Shown: piece after piece, positions 7,611-16,315 of the stretch | Position numbering within the stretch: position 1 is the first letter of the stretch | How the letters are laid out: the number at the start of each line of letters is the position of its first letter | Source: JADLGL01 sp050184415 | Lineage (GTDB): Bacteria; Pseudomonadota; Alphaproteobacteria; Rhizobiales; Kaistiaceae | NCBI GenBank assembly: GCA_050184415.1 | Contig: JBFXAJ010000013.1 | Coordinates: 31,863-95,862 of the forward strand | Reading direction: 5' to 3' | Length of the DNA stretch: 64,000 nucleotides | Translations under genes and position numbers: made by a program | The notes under the pieces: generated by a model | What the model was told of the DNA's origin: nothing | What the model saw: the letters and a program-made list of their open reading frames with translations, nothing else | Database searches by the model: none

Positions 7611-9317
7611 GTGGCGAGCAAGGAGTTTGAAGCGAGCGCCGACGAGGCCGTTGAGGGCTCGACCGCGATCCCGCGCTACGAGCAGACGTTCCCCACCCTC
7701 TCCATGGAGGAGATCGGCCGGCTCCGCCGCTTCGGCGAGGTCCGCCAGTATGCCGACCGCGAGCGGCTCTTCCGCAGCGGCGAGACCGGGCCCGGGATGT
7801 TCGTCATCCTCGACGGCGTCGTCTCGGTCTTCCAGCGCGACGGCCTCGGCCACATCACGCCGGTCGTGGAGCAGGGCGTCGGCCAGTTCGTCGCCGAGAT
7901 CGGGACTCTGACCGGCCAGCCTGCGCCGGTGGACGGCGTCGCCGAGGGCCATGTCGAGGCGCTTCTCATTCCGCCCGACCGGGTCCGCGCGCTGATCGTC
8001 GAGGAAGCCGAGCTCGGCGAGAAGGTCATGCGCGCGCTCATCCTCAGGCGCGTCGCGCTCATCAAGACCGGGGCCGGCGGTCCGATCCTCATCGGTTCGC
8101 CTGAGGCGCCGGACGTCGCGCGGCTCGAAGTGTTCCTGCAGCGGAACGGGCAGCCGCACCATCTCCTCGACCCGGCCGTCGACGCCGAGGCGAAGGAGAT
8201 CGTCGGGCTCTACGGCAACGGGCCGAGCTCGCTGCCGCTCGTCGTCTGCCCGGATGGCGCGGTGCTCTCCAACCCTACCGAGACCGAGCTTGCGCGGCAG
8301 ATGGGCATGCTCGGCGATCTTCGCGACGACCGGGTCTATGACGTTGCGGTCGTCGGCGCCGGCCCGGCCGGGCTCTCGACAGCGGTGTACGCCGCATCGG
8401 AAGGCCTGTCGGTGCTGGTGCTCGATGCCCATGCCTATGGCGGGCAGGCCGGCGCATCGGCGCGGATCGAGAATTATCTCGGCTTCCCGACCGGGATCTC
8501 CGGCCTCGCACTCGCGAGCCGGGCCTATGTCCAGGCGCAGAAATTCGGGGCCGAGATGAAGATCCCGGTCCGGGTGCGCGGCCTCGATTGCCAGCGTCCC
8601 GACGGCCTTCTCGCGCTCGAGCTCGAAGGCGGCGCGAAAGTCCGGGCGCGGTCGGTGGTCGTCGCTTCCGGCGCGCGCTACCGCCGGCCGGACATCCCGC
8701 GGCTCGCCGAATTCGAGGGCCGCGGCGTCTGGTACTGGGCGTCGCCGATCGAAGCAAAACTCTGCGCTCGGCAGGACGTGGTCGTCGTCGGTGGCGGCAA
8801 TTCGGCGGGGCAGGCCGCCGTGTTCCTCTCCGGCCACGCCAAGACCGTCCGCATGCTCGTCCGCGGCACGGGACTTGCTGAAAGCATGTCGCGCTATCTG
8901 ATCGAAAGGCTGAGTGCCATTCCAACCATCGAAATCCTGACCCGGACCGAGATCGTCGAGCTCGACGGCACGCCGGGCGAGGGCCTTCGCGCCGTGCGCT
9001 GGCGCAACAAGGACACGGGGGAAGAGACGAAGGCGGACATCCGCAACGTCTTCCTCTTCACCGGCGCCACGCCCGAGACCGACTGGCTCAAGGGTTGCGG
9101 CGTCGAGGTCGATCGCGCCGGCTTCGTGGTCACCGGCTCGCGCGATCCCGGGAAGGACGGAAAAGTCCCGCCGCTCGCGACCAGTGTCCGCGGCGTGTTC
9201 GCCGTAGGCGACGTCCGCTCGGGCTCGGTCAAACGGGTGGGCGGCGCGATCGGCGAAGGGGCGGAAGTCTGCTCCTCGCTCCACCATTTCCTGTCGGCAG
9301 ATGCGGAGGCCGCGTGA
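7611..9317 (+). CDS. cyclic nucleotide-binding, thioredoxin-reductase-like flavoprotein without redox cysteines
   Basis: 568 residues in three parts. Residues 25-150 are a cyclic-nucleotide-binding (Crp/cNMP) domain (RERLFRSGETGPGMFVILDG, then EIGTLTGQPAPVDGVA). Residues 157-235 look like a glutaredoxin/thioredoxin fold whose active-site position reads GSPEAPD, without cysteine. Residues 243-565 are a thioredoxin-reductase-like FAD/NAD(P) domain with GAGPAG (249-254), GGGNSA (394-399) and a C-terminal GVFAVGDVR. The expected CxxC of thioredoxin reductase is replaced by WASP (376-379). It should therefore bind FAD and a pyridine nucleotide but cannot do dithiol exchange. Start is GTG at 7611 after AAAGGGA. 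Its last 4 bases overlap the zinc-finger gene, implying coupled translation. Confidence 0.88.
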   Translation: MASKEFEASADEAVEGSTAIPRYEQTFPTLSMEEIGRLRRFGEVRQYADRERLFRSGETGPGMFVILDGVVSVFQRDGLGHITPVVEQGVGQFVAEIGTLTGQPAPVDGVAEGHVEALLIPPDRVRALIVEEAELGEKVMRALILRRVALIKTGAGGPILIGSPEAPDVARLEVFLQRNGQPHHLLDPAVDAEAKEIVGLYGNGPSSLPLVVCPDGAVLSNPTETELARQMGMLGDLRDDRVYDVAVVGAGPAGLSTAVYAASEGLSVLVLDAHAYGGQAGASARIENYLGFPTGISGLALASRAYVQAQKFGAEMKIPVRVRGLDCQRPDGLLALELEGGAKVRARSVVVASGARYRRPDIPRLAEFEGRGVWYWASPIEAKLCARQDVVVVGGGNSAGQAAVFLSGHAKTVRMLVRGTGLAESMSRYLIERLSAIPTIEILTRTEIVELDGTPGEGLRAVRWRNKDTGEETKADIRNVFLFTGATPETDWLKGCGVEVDRAGFVVTGSRDPGKDGKVPPLATSVRGVFAVGDVRSGSVKRVGGAIGEGAEVCSSLHHFLSADAEAA

Positions 9318-9640
9318 TCAAGCCTGAGAATCCGGTGCTGTCCTGCGACCATATTGATGCCGTCCACAAGGTCACTCCCTCGGCCAAGGGCTGCGAGGAG
9401 TGCCTCAAGATCGGCTCGCCTTGGGTGCATCTCCGCCTCTGCCGGACCTGCGGCCATGTCGGCTGCTGCGACCAGTCGCCGAACCGGCATGCGACGCGAC
9501 ACTTCGAGTCGACGTCCCACCCGATCGTCGAGGGCTACGACCCGCCCGAGGGCTGGGGCTGGTGCTATGTCGACGAGGTGTTTCTCGATCTGGGCGACGA
9601 CACGACCCCGCAGCTCGGCCCGATCCCGAAATTCGTCTAG
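9314..9640 (+). CDS. UBP-type zinc finger protein
   Basis: 108-residue protein made almost entirely of a UBP (ubiquitin-hydrolase type) zinc finger. Candidate ligands are Cys11, His13, Cys27, Cys30, Cys43, Cys46, Cys51/Cys52, His59, His63 and His69, in the order CDH...CEEC...CRTCGHVGCC...H..RH...H. In eukaryotes this fold binds the free C-terminus of ubiquitin; bacteria have the domain without ubiquitin and its ligand is unknown. It starts at a GTG inside the stop of the preceding flavoprotein gene (GTGA overlap, 9314-9317). Pairing of such fingers with thioredoxin-reductase-like proteins occurs in other bacteria, which supports a shared function. Confidence 0.88.
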   Translation: MIKPENPVLSCDHIDAVHKVTPSAKGCEECLKIGSPWVHLRLCRTCGHVGCCDQSPNRHATRHFESTSHPIVEGYDPPEGWGWCYVDEVFLDLGDDTTPQLGPIPKFV

Positions 9641-9643
9641 GGC

Positions 9644-9670
9644 GAAGTCGGATGTTTCCGACTTCGACCA
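9644..9670. repeat. palindromic repeat, family B copy 1
   Basis: A 9-bp inverted repeat (GAAGTCGGA / TCCGACTTC) around a TGTT loop, followed by GACCA. The same 27-base unit recurs at 38700-38726 and, with one changed base, at 38745-38771. It lies 4 bp after the zinc-finger stop codon and 15 bp before the next gene, like a REP-type extragenic element; it could also act as a transcript hairpin. Confidence 0.75.
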
Positions 9671-9685
9671 GTTGAGGTCCGAGCA

Positions 9686-10012
9686 ATGATCGCGGTCCCG
9701 GTCTACGTCGCCGCGGCGATCCTCGAGATAACCGGCTGCTTCGCGTTCTGGGCCTTCTTCCGTCAGGGCCATTCGGTTTGGTGGGTCGTCCCGGGCCTCC
9801 TTGGGCTCGCCGGCTTCGCCTGGCTGCTGACGCTGGCGCCGGCGGAGCAGGCAGGCCGCGCCTTCGCGGTCTATGGCGGCGTCTATATTGCCGCCTCGCT
9901 CGCCTGGATGTGGATCGTGGAAGGAATGCGGCCGGATCGCTTCGATCTCCTCGGCGCCGCCCTCTGCCTGGTCGGCGCAGCCATCATCCTGTGGGCGCCG
10001 CGGACCGCGTAG
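9686..10012 (+). CDS. YnfA family membrane protein (UPF0060)
   Basis: 108 residues with four predicted membrane helices (about residues 4-25, 31-50, 61-80 and 86-105). AAILEITGCFAFWAFFRQG at the start and AVYGGVYIAASLAWMWIVEG in the third helix are diagnostic for the YnfA family, which is related to small multidrug-resistance transporters and has been linked to efflux in some enterobacteria. Located in the inner membrane. Start ATG at 9686 has GAGG upstream. It stands between repeat copy B1 and a stable hairpin. Confidence 0.92.
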   Translation: MIAVPVYVAAAILEITGCFAFWAFFRQGHSVWWVVPGLLGLAGFAWLLTLAPAEQAGRAFAVYGGVYIAASLAWMWIVEGMRPDRFDLLGAALCLVGAAIILWAPRTA

Positions 10013-10059
10013 CCAGAAGAGGTGAAGGGCGACGGGTGGGCTCCGTCGCCCTTCTGGCT
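10011..10059. terminator. hairpin between convergent ynfA and hydrolase genes
   Basis: AAGGGCGACGG (10025-10035) pairs with CCGTCGCCCTT (10043-10053) around a 7-base loop, extended by AGCCAG (10011-10016) with CTGGCT (10054-10059). It sits directly at the ynfA stop and before the stop of the convergent hydrolase gene, so it could end transcription from both sides, although T-runs are short. Confidence 0.5.
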
Positions 10060-10118
10060 CGGCATGAGGGAGGGGAGTGACCGGGCGCTTGGGACGCCGG
10101 GTCGCCGAGCCAAGCTGG

Positions 10119-10739
10119 TCAGCGCACCGCTGCCCGCCGTTGCGGGCGTTCCGCAAACGGCCATTCCAGCCGCGGCGCGGGGATGTCCGGGGTCCGTTCC
10201 TCGGACGCGGCGCGGTCGAGGATCCGCCGCGCGAGGCGGCGTCCTTCCGGCCAGGGGCCAAAACCGGAATCGGCATTGATGTGCCCGGCGAGGCCGACAT
10301 CGACGAGCTCCGAGCCCCAGGCTTCCGACAGTTCGAGCGCGCGGCCGAAGGTGACGTAGGGATCGTTCCGGCTCGCGACGACGACGCTCGGGAACGGCAG
10401 CCGCCGCGTCGGCAGCGGCGCGAAGCCGCCGAGCTCCGGCGACGTCCAACTCCGGTCGTCGACGTCCGCCGGCGACACCAGGAGCGCGCCGGCAATCGGC
10501 AGATGCGGCAGCCGCGCCGCGAGATGCGCGACCAGCGCGACGCCGAGGCTGTGGGCGACGAGCACCGAATCCGGCGCTGCGGCGATGGCACGGGCGGCGC
10601 TCGCCACCCACGAATCGAGCGACGGGTGCGCCCAGTCGTCCTGCGCGACCAGTGCCGCTTCGCGGTCGGTGGCGAGCCACCAGGACTGCCAGTGATCCGG
10701 CCCCGATCCGTACCAGCCCGGAATGATGAGGGTCTGCAT
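10119..10739 (-). CDS. RBBP9/YdeN family alpha/beta hydrolase
   Basis: 206-residue alpha/beta hydrolase of the RBBP9/YdeN family of small serine hydrolases. It begins QTLIIPGWYGSGPDHWQSWW, a family signature; the nucleophile is Ser64 in AHSLG and the catalytic His is in LAGHINADSG, with the Asp expected in ASRNDPYV. No signal peptide, so cytoplasmic. The ATG at 10739 matches the family start; the open frame continues upstream to 11093 but crosses repeat sequence and has no homology. Biological substrate unknown. Confidence 0.88.
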   Translation of the reverse strand: MQTLIIPGWYGSGPDHWQSWWLATDREAALVAQDDWAHPSLDSWVASAARAIAAAPDSVLVAHSLGVALVAHLAARLPHLPIAGALLVSPADVDDRSWTSPELGGFAPLPTRRLPFPSVVVASRNDPYVTFGRALELSEAWGSELVDVGLAGHINADSGFGPWPEGRRLARRILDRAASEERTPDIPAPRLEWPFAERPQRRAAVR

Positions 10740-10860
10740 GATTGCTCTTCCATTCTCGGGGCGGGGTGAGGAGCAGCGAGGGGAGAAACCCGCCGCCCCG
10801 TCACCCCGCCTTGGGATGATCGGAGGGTACGGGCGGACTGTGACAGCCTCAACAAAATGA

Positions 10861-10875
10861 CTACTAACGAAGTAG
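10861..10875. promoter_or_regulatory. short inverted repeat upstream of the RBBP9-like gene
   Basis: CTACT (10861-10865) and AGTAG (10871-10875) form an inverted repeat in the only AT-richer part of the 609-bp gap between the hydrolase (start 10739, minus) and the next gene (11349). It could be a regulator site, but arms are only 5 bp. The rest of the gap holds repeat sequence. Confidence 0.3.
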
Positions 10876-10950
10876 ACTTTTGCGGGAAGGGCGTTCTCCG
10901 ATTGTCGATTTCGGAGAGGGATGGGGTCAGCTCGTGACCGCGAGGCAACC

Positions 10951-11100
10951 TTCTCTTGAACCTCCCCCTGGTGGGAGGTCGAACGGCGCGAAGCCCGTTC
11001 GGGTGGGGGGCTGGACCTGCGACGGTCCCTCGCACCCGCCGTCCCCCCACCGAAGCTTGCTCCTTTCAGTCGCAACCTTCCGCCTCCCCTCAAGGAGGAG
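10951..11100. repeat. intergenic repeat, family A copy 1 (minus orientation)
   Basis: Contains CGAAGCTTGCTCCTTTCAGT followed by CGCAACCTTCCGCCTCCCCT, the reverse complement of the core repeated at 46481-46543 and 56914-56984. The core is itself an imperfect hairpin (GAAGCTTGC against GCAAGCTTC). No gene is visible in this stretch. Confidence 0.75.
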
Positions 11101-11348
11101 GCTCAAGCGGAGTCCGGCCCTTCGGACGGGTCTGCGGCTGGCACGGAGTTTGCGACCTCATCCATCGAGTTGGCCGCTAGGGTTCCGCATCCGCAGAAGG
11201 GTGGGCTGGTCCGAGAGCGGCCGCCGGGCGCCTTCTAGGGCCCGGTCCACGGCGGGACAAAAGCCCGGGAGACCTTCGACCCGCGGTCGCGCTCAGGCGG
11301 GATCGCACGGCCCGGGCCGGTTCTCCGCTCGATCCCAAGGACACCACA

Positions 11349-12365
11349 ATGTCATCCGATGTCAGCCCCGCTCCGGCGGGGTCCTCAACCGCTGCGCGCA
11401 ACCTTCGCGGACTGTTGGCCAGCCTCGCCAGCGCGGTTGTCCTGACTGGCGCTCTTTCGGCGTCCGCACAGGAGATCACGACCTTCCGCGAAGGAACGCT
11501 GCCGCGGCAATGGTCCGTCGCCGGTCCGACCTGCGCCGAACAGCCCGACTTCCAGGTCCATCAATACAATCCCGACTTCTACATCCTCCGGCAGTCGGGC
11601 TGCACGCATCACGAGAAGCCGTTCATCTACCTGATCTTCGGCGATGACGAGGTGCTGATGCTCGATACCGGCGCCGGCATCGAGGAGGACCTCACCACGA
11701 CGCCGATGGACATCGTCACCGTCGTCGACCACGTCATCGAGGACTGGCTGATGGCGAACGGGCGGGACGACATCCCGCTCCTCGTCTCCCATCTCCATTC
11801 CCATGGCGACCATACCGCGGGCGACGAGCAGCTTGCGGCCCGGCCCAACACCACCGTGATTGCGCCTTCGGTTGAGGCAATCTCCGAATATTTCGGCATC
11901 ACCACCTGGCCCGAGGAGATCGTCGAATACGACCTCGGCGACCGCATCGTCGACATCATCGCGATCCCCGGCCACGACCAGAACTCGTTCGCCTATTACG
12001 ACCACGAGACCGGGCTCCTCCTGACCGGCGACTCCTTCTACCCCGGTCGCATCTATGTGAACGGCGATCCGCTGGTCTTCATCGCGAGCCATCAGCGGCT
12101 GGTCGACTTCGCGCTCAGCCACACCGTGACCTCTATCCTCGGCACCCATATCGAGCAGTCGCGGACGCCGTTCGTCGACTACCCGGTGGGGACGGTCTAC
12201 CAGCCCGACGAGACGCCGCTCGAGATGACCGTGGGCCAGCTCCTTGAGCTCAATGAGTATTTCAAGACGATGGGCGAGACGTTCGTGCCCCACCGCTTCG
12301 CCGGCTATTCGATCTGCGGCGGCTATCCGACCTGCGACGCGCAGACCGTGACCGTCACGGAGTAG
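11349..12365 (+). CDS. exported metallo-beta-lactamase-fold hydrolase
   Basis: 338 residues with an N-terminal export signal (long charged start, hydrophobic stretch about 22-40, ending SASAQE). The mature part has the metallo-beta-lactamase fold: HSHGDH (His150, His152, Asp154, His155), a second His in IPGHDQNSF, the bridging Asp in LLTGDSFYPG and a His in GTHIEQS, so both zinc sites look complete. The family includes lactonases, lactamases, glyoxalase II and others; nothing indicates antibiotic hydrolysis. Start ATG 11349 follows AAGGACACCACA. Single gene, followed by the TPR protein 130 bp on. Confidence 0.82.
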   Translation: MSSDVSPAPAGSSTAARNLRGLLASLASAVVLTGALSASAQEITTFREGTLPRQWSVAGPTCAEQPDFQVHQYNPDFYILRQSGCTHHEKPFIYLIFGDDEVLMLDTGAGIEEDLTTTPMDIVTVVDHVIEDWLMANGRDDIPLLVSHLHSHGDHTAGDEQLAARPNTTVIAPSVEAISEYFGITTWPEEIVEYDLGDRIVDIIAIPGHDQNSFAYYDHETGLLLTGDSFYPGRIYVNGDPLVFIASHQRLVDFALSHTVTSILGTHIEQSRTPFVDYPVGTVYQPDETPLEMTVGQLLELNEYFKTMGETFVPHRFAGYSICGGYPTCDAQTVTVTE

Positions 12366-12495
12366 CCGGAGCCTCGTGAACACGGCCTCCCGCGGCGCGG
12401 CTGCGGGAGGCATCGCTCGCGTCCAAATCGCTATTGCACTGCCGCAGTGCGGGGGCGCATGATCGGGGTGACGGGCTCGATGGGGCGTGCGCGTC

Positions 12496-13941
12496 ATGCG
12501 GCGGTTCCTGCTCTTTGCGATCCTTGCCTTGATACCCGCGGCGGCCTCCGCCGATTTCGCGGCGGACGATGCCGCCTGCCGGAACGAGGCGCTCGGCGAC
12601 CACGAGCGCGTGGAGGCCTGCGGCCGCGCAGCAGCCGTCGGCGCCGGCCTGCCGCAGAAGACCGCCGACCTGTGGATCCGGCGCGCTGGTCTGAACATCG
12701 GCCTCGAGCAGACCGACGCGGCGCTTGCGGACTTCGAGGCCGCTATCGGCGCGGCGCCTGACTACGCCGCGGGTTACGCCGGTCGCGCCCGCCTGTTCTT
12801 CGACCTCGATCGCTACGAGGAGGCGGTTCCCGACCTGGAGGCGGCCGTCCGCCTGCTGCCGGACGACTTGGACCTCAAGGACGACCTTGGCTACGCCTAC
12901 TACTATGTCGATCGCTATGACGAGGCGATCGCCGTCTTCGACGAGGCGATCCATGCCGATCCGGACGACATCTTTGCCATCTTCATCCGCGGCGTGATCC
13001 GCTTCGAGCGCGAGGAGTTCGATCTCGCGCTTGCCGACATCGAGGCCACGCTCGCGCTCGACCCCCGCTACGCCCGGGTGATCGAGTATCGCGGCCGGGT
13101 CCACGAGGCGCTCGGCGACCTCGATGCCGCGATCCGCGACTATCGCGTCGCGACGCTGCTCGACCCTAACCTCCTCGCCCCGCTCCGGCTCGATGAGATC
13201 GTCACCGCCGAACAGGCCGGCGACATCACCACGAGGCTCACCTACACGCCGCCGCCTGCCGGCCTTCGCATCACCTATCTCGAGGTCCGGAACGCCGAGG
13301 ACACGCGCGAGGAGATCGAGATCGCCATCGGCGAGCTCATCGGCTTCTTCAATGCCGGTCCCGTTCCGCTGCCCCTCGCGGTCAACAATACCCGCACGGT
13401 CATCGAGGCCGTGGCAGGCGACGTGATCACGGTGACCACGGGACCCGATGGTGAGGGCAAGACCGGGGCGACGGAGGATGTGTTCCGGGTCTTCTTCCTG
13501 ATGCGGCCGCCACCCGAGGAAGCTCCGCCCTTCCCGGTCCGCGTCGACTACGACGAGGGCATGGCCGCGTTCTGGCAGACGGCGCCGGGCGAGACGACGA
13601 CTGGGATCGGCCGCCTCCTGATCGAATGTCCGGCGGCCGCCAATCCGCTGACGACGATCCTCGGCTGCAGCCCGGGCGCGGCGACCGCCGGGATCGGCCG
13701 GGTCGACTGGACCGCGACCTTCGAGGGCTGGGAGTATGTCGTCGTCCCGGCAGGGCGCCGCCTCGTCGCCCGCATCGCCTATTCGGACCGCCGCGAGATC
13801 GTGCTGTTCGCCCAGATCCGTGTGACCGAGAACGCCGCAACCTACTGGTACGACCCGTCGATCGGCTGGTGGATCAAGCGCGAGGAGACGCGGGACGGCA
13901 GGGTCACGACCGCCGAGGCGCTGACGATCGAGATGCCCTGA
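12496..13941 (+). CDS. exported tetratricopeptide-repeat protein
   Basis: 481 residues. Signal peptide 1-19 (RRFLLFAILALIPAAASA), a Cys-containing linker, then about five TPR units (roughly residues 50-225) with the pattern A-x-Y-x3-Y-x8-ALxLDP (DRYEEAVPDLEAAVRLLPDD, DRYDEAIAVFDEAI, ALGDLDAAIRDYRVATLLDP). The C-terminal 250 residues are mostly beta-strand by pattern, with two Cys, and match no domain I recognise. TPRs mediate protein contacts, so a periplasmic scaffold is likely. The ATG at 12496 gives a compact signal peptide; a GTG at 12487 is also in frame. Confidence 0.75.
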   Translation: MRRFLLFAILALIPAAASADFAADDAACRNEALGDHERVEACGRAAAVGAGLPQKTADLWIRRAGLNIGLEQTDAALADFEAAIGAAPDYAAGYAGRARLFFDLDRYEEAVPDLEAAVRLLPDDLDLKDDLGYAYYYVDRYDEAIAVFDEAIHADPDDIFAIFIRGVIRFEREEFDLALADIEATLALDPRYARVIEYRGRVHEALGDLDAAIRDYRVATLLDPNLLAPLRLDEIVTAEQAGDITTRLTYTPPPAGLRITYLEVRNAEDTREEIEIAIGELIGFFNAGPVPLPLAVNNTRTVIEAVAGDVITVTTGPDGEGKTGATEDVFRVFFLMRPPPEEAPPFPVRVDYDEGMAAFWQTAPGETTTGIGRLLIECPAAANPLTTILGCSPGAATAGIGRVDWTATFEGWEYVVVPAGRRLVARIAYSDRREIVLFAQIRVTENAATYWYDPSIGWWIKREETRDGRVTTAEALTIEMP

Positions 13942-14088
13942 GCCGGCCGGGGTCAGCGCGTTCGTTCCCAGGATGGCGATTGGGGCACGGCCGAGAATCC
14001 GGTGAGGGCGCGAGGGAGGATTCCGGGTGCCTTGCCCCAATCAACCGGCCCCGGGGGAGGGGCCAGTCCCGTCAGGCGGGATCGCCGG

Positions 14089-15384
14089 CTAGCGGCCGCA
14101 GGTGCTCTGCGCCGCAAGGTCGCCGAGCTGGTCGAGCCGCTCCACCGGATCGGTGCCGGGCATGTAGATGGCCGGCAGCTCGCCCACGAGGAGCGCCATG
14201 TTGAAGGCCGGCTCGGGGGTATCGGCGATCTTGTCGAGATAGAGCGTCTGCCGGAGCTGCCGGTCCCACGGCCGGAACGAGGTGCCGATGCCCTTGTAGA
14301 CGTCGAACACCGTCGTCGGCGCGGTCATGTAGGCGACGACCGTCGCCGGATCGAGCGAGCCGGTGAAGAACGCGGCCTCGTAGAGGATCTTCACCGCCTG
14401 GTAGGTCGACCATGCGCTCGGGTCCATTGGCTCGTTGAAGCGGGCGCGGTAGCGCGCATTCATCTCGCGCGCGCCATAGGCGTCGAGGGTCGCCTCCCAG
14501 GAGGTGATGCGGTTGTTGGTGCCGATGGTTGGCGCCGCCTCCTGCTGGGCGGCGAAATAGGCACGGGTCTGGGTCTCGGGATAGGGGAAGCCGGTCACCT
14601 GGAGGTCGAGACCTGCGGCGTCGAGATCGGACATCACCTGGAGCTGGTCGGCGGCGCTCACAAGAAGGACGAGAAGGTCGGCATCGGTGCGGTCGAGTTC
14701 CGCCAGCAGGTCGGACGGCGTTTCTCCGCCCGCCGTCATGGCGATCGTCCCGACCTCGCGGGCGCCGAAATGGCGTTCCTGCAGGGTGCGGGTCAGGCGC
14801 CGATGCTGCTCCGTCGAGGTGTAGGAGCCGTCGCCGAGGATGAACCAGTTGCGGAAGCCGGCGCGGACATACCAGCCGGCCATGGCATCGAGATACATGC
14901 CGGCGCTCGGCTCGATGTGGAACGTCGTCGAAAAACACATGTCGCTGCGGAGGACGTCGCCTGCGGCCCCGACATTGACGAACGGCACGTTCGCGTCCTG
15001 CGCCCACGCACCGAGTGCGGCAGCCTCGGCATCGGTGTAGCCGCCGATGATCGCGTAGGCGCCCTCGTCCTCGACCAGCCGCTGGGCGGCCGCCACCGCC
15101 TCCTCGGGCGACCCGCCCGGCGCGCGGAGCACCGCCATCTGCATGCCCAGCATCTCCGCATTGAAGACGAACTCTTCCTCGGCGATCACGGCGCCCTGCT
15201 CGGCGCCGCGGGCGACCGCAAGGTCCCACACCGGTGCATCGGCCGGCGCGACCGGCAGGACGACGCCGATCCGCAGCGGTTCGGAGAGCATTCCCTGCGC
15301 GGCGACGGGACCCGAAGCGGCGGCCATCGCGGCGGCGACAAGAACGCCGGCACCAGCGAGCCGGAGAGACTGTGGACGGCGCAT
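14089..15384 (-). CDS. ABC transporter substrate-binding protein (branched-chain amino acid type)
   Basis: 431-residue periplasmic binding protein of the type I (Leu/Ile/Val-binding, receptor ligand-binding) fold. Signal peptide 1-29 (ending PVAAQG), then PLRIGVVLPVAPADAP, AYAIIGGYTDAEAAALG and NVPFVNVGAAGDVLR, the usual first-lobe pattern; Cys in SDMCFSTTFH is also conserved in this fold. It has a TSWEATLDAYGAREMNARY segment seen in members linked to alcohol oxidation systems, but this link is weak. No permease or ATPase gene is next to it. Ligand unknown. GGGTGAT precedes the ATG. Confidence 0.82.
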   Translation of the reverse strand: MRRPQSLRLAGAGVLVAAAMAAASGPVAAQGMLSEPLRIGVVLPVAPADAPVWDLAVARGAEQGAVIAEEEFVFNAEMLGMQMAVLRAPGGSPEEAVAAAQRLVEDEGAYAIIGGYTDAEAAALGAWAQDANVPFVNVGAAGDVLRSDMCFSTTFHIEPSAGMYLDAMAGWYVRAGFRNWFILGDGSYTSTEQHRRLTRTLQERHFGAREVGTIAMTAGGETPSDLLAELDRTDADLLVLLVSAADQLQVMSDLDAAGLDLQVTGFPYPETQTRAYFAAQQEAAPTIGTNNRITSWEATLDAYGAREMNARYRARFNEPMDPSAWSTYQAVKILYEAAFFTGSLDPATVVAYMTAPTTVFDVYKGIGTSFRPWDRQLRQTLYLDKIADTPEPAFNMALLVGELPAIYMPGTDPVERLDQLGDLAAQSTCGR

Positions 15385-15542
15385 GCGATCACCCTGTCAA
15401 AACTGGTATGTTCGAGTCAGCTTTGAGCTAAGCGCCGTCCCGTCGTCGTGTCCAGAAAAAATTGAGCAGCCGAGTCATGTTTCGCACCAGCCTCGAAACC
15501 GCCCTCGGAACCAAGCCAGCCGCGGAATCTTCAGTCGGGACG

Positions 15543-16118
15543 ATGGAGTTGCCGATGATCGCGGAGTTCGATCGCGACGCCGCAGCGACGGCCGCCGTCC
15601 TGGGCTTCTTCGCCCTGAGCTGGTTTGGCTGGTCGCTGGAGAATCCGCTGCGGCGGGCGCGGGCGTGGGTTCTCGTCAGCATGGTGGCTGCGGCCGGAAT
15701 CATGGTCGCCGGCGGGGTGCTTGCGGCGGCCCATTGGTCGGACGGAACGGTGTTCGACGCCGACACCTCGCCGATCTTCGGCATCGTCGTCGGGGTCGAG
15801 TTCGCACTGGCGGGGCTCGGCGCGCTGTTCCTGAGCCGACGCGGCCGCGCCGAGCTGATCCCGCCCTTCGTCGCGGCGGTCGTGGGCCTGCACTTCGTCC
15901 CGCTGGCGCTGATTCTCGGGCAGGGACTTCTGTTCGTGCTCGCCGTCGCCGTCACCGCGGCGGCCGTCATCGCGCCCATCGTCGCACGGCGCCGCGGCCT
16001 TGCGGTGAGCTTCGTCAACGGACTGGCCGTCGGCGCCGTGCTGTGGGTCGGCGCCGCCTATTCGCTCGGTGCGGTCGCCGTGCGGCTCGCCGGTACTGCC
16101 GCCGTCACGGGACCGTAG
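15543..16118 (+). CDS. hypothetical membrane protein
   Basis: 191 residues with about six hydrophobic helices (AAVLGFFALSWFGWSL, WVLVSMVAAAGIMVAGGVLAAA, IFGIVVGVEFALAGLGALFL, LIPPFVAAVVGLHFVPLAL, LLFVLAVAVTAAAVIAPIVA and a last one near residues 165-187). No recognisable family. ATG codons at 15477, 15543 and 15555 are in frame; GGAG at 15545 lies 6 bases before 15555, so that start is also possible. Divergent from the ABC binding-protein gene. Function unknown. Confidence 0.6.
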   Translation: MELPMIAEFDRDAAATAAVLGFFALSWFGWSLENPLRRARAWVLVSMVAAAGIMVAGGVLAAAHWSDGTVFDADTSPIFGIVVGVEFALAGLGALFLSRRGRAELIPPFVAAVVGLHFVPLALILGQGLLFVLAVAVTAAAVIAPIVARRRGLAVSFVNGLAVGAVLWVGAAYSLGAVAVRLAGTAAVTGP

Positions 16119-16315
16119 CCGCGAGCGCCGCCCGAAAGGCGTACAATCCCGTTCACCCAGCGGTCATGTTGCTGTAGCCAATTGTATCAGCGTCGCCGCG
16201 GCGGATGGCGACGCGGCCGTGTCCTTTATTTCGCCCCGGCCTGTTGCCCGCGGCCGGAGCGGACTCCACCTTTGTTGCGAACGTCCTCCAAGCGCACCGG
16301 CCGCGCCGCAGGACA

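Noticed and set aside
6468..9287. 939-codon open frame on the minus strand
   Set aside because: It lies antisense to the alpha/beta hydrolase and the flavoprotein, both of which have clear domains. Its translation is Arg/Asp/His-rich without any motif, the usual shadow in GC-rich DNA.
11349..12365. Metallo-beta-lactamase-fold protein as an antibiotic resistance gene
   Set aside because: Only the general zinc-site motifs are present; nothing ties it to the true B1-B3 lactamases.
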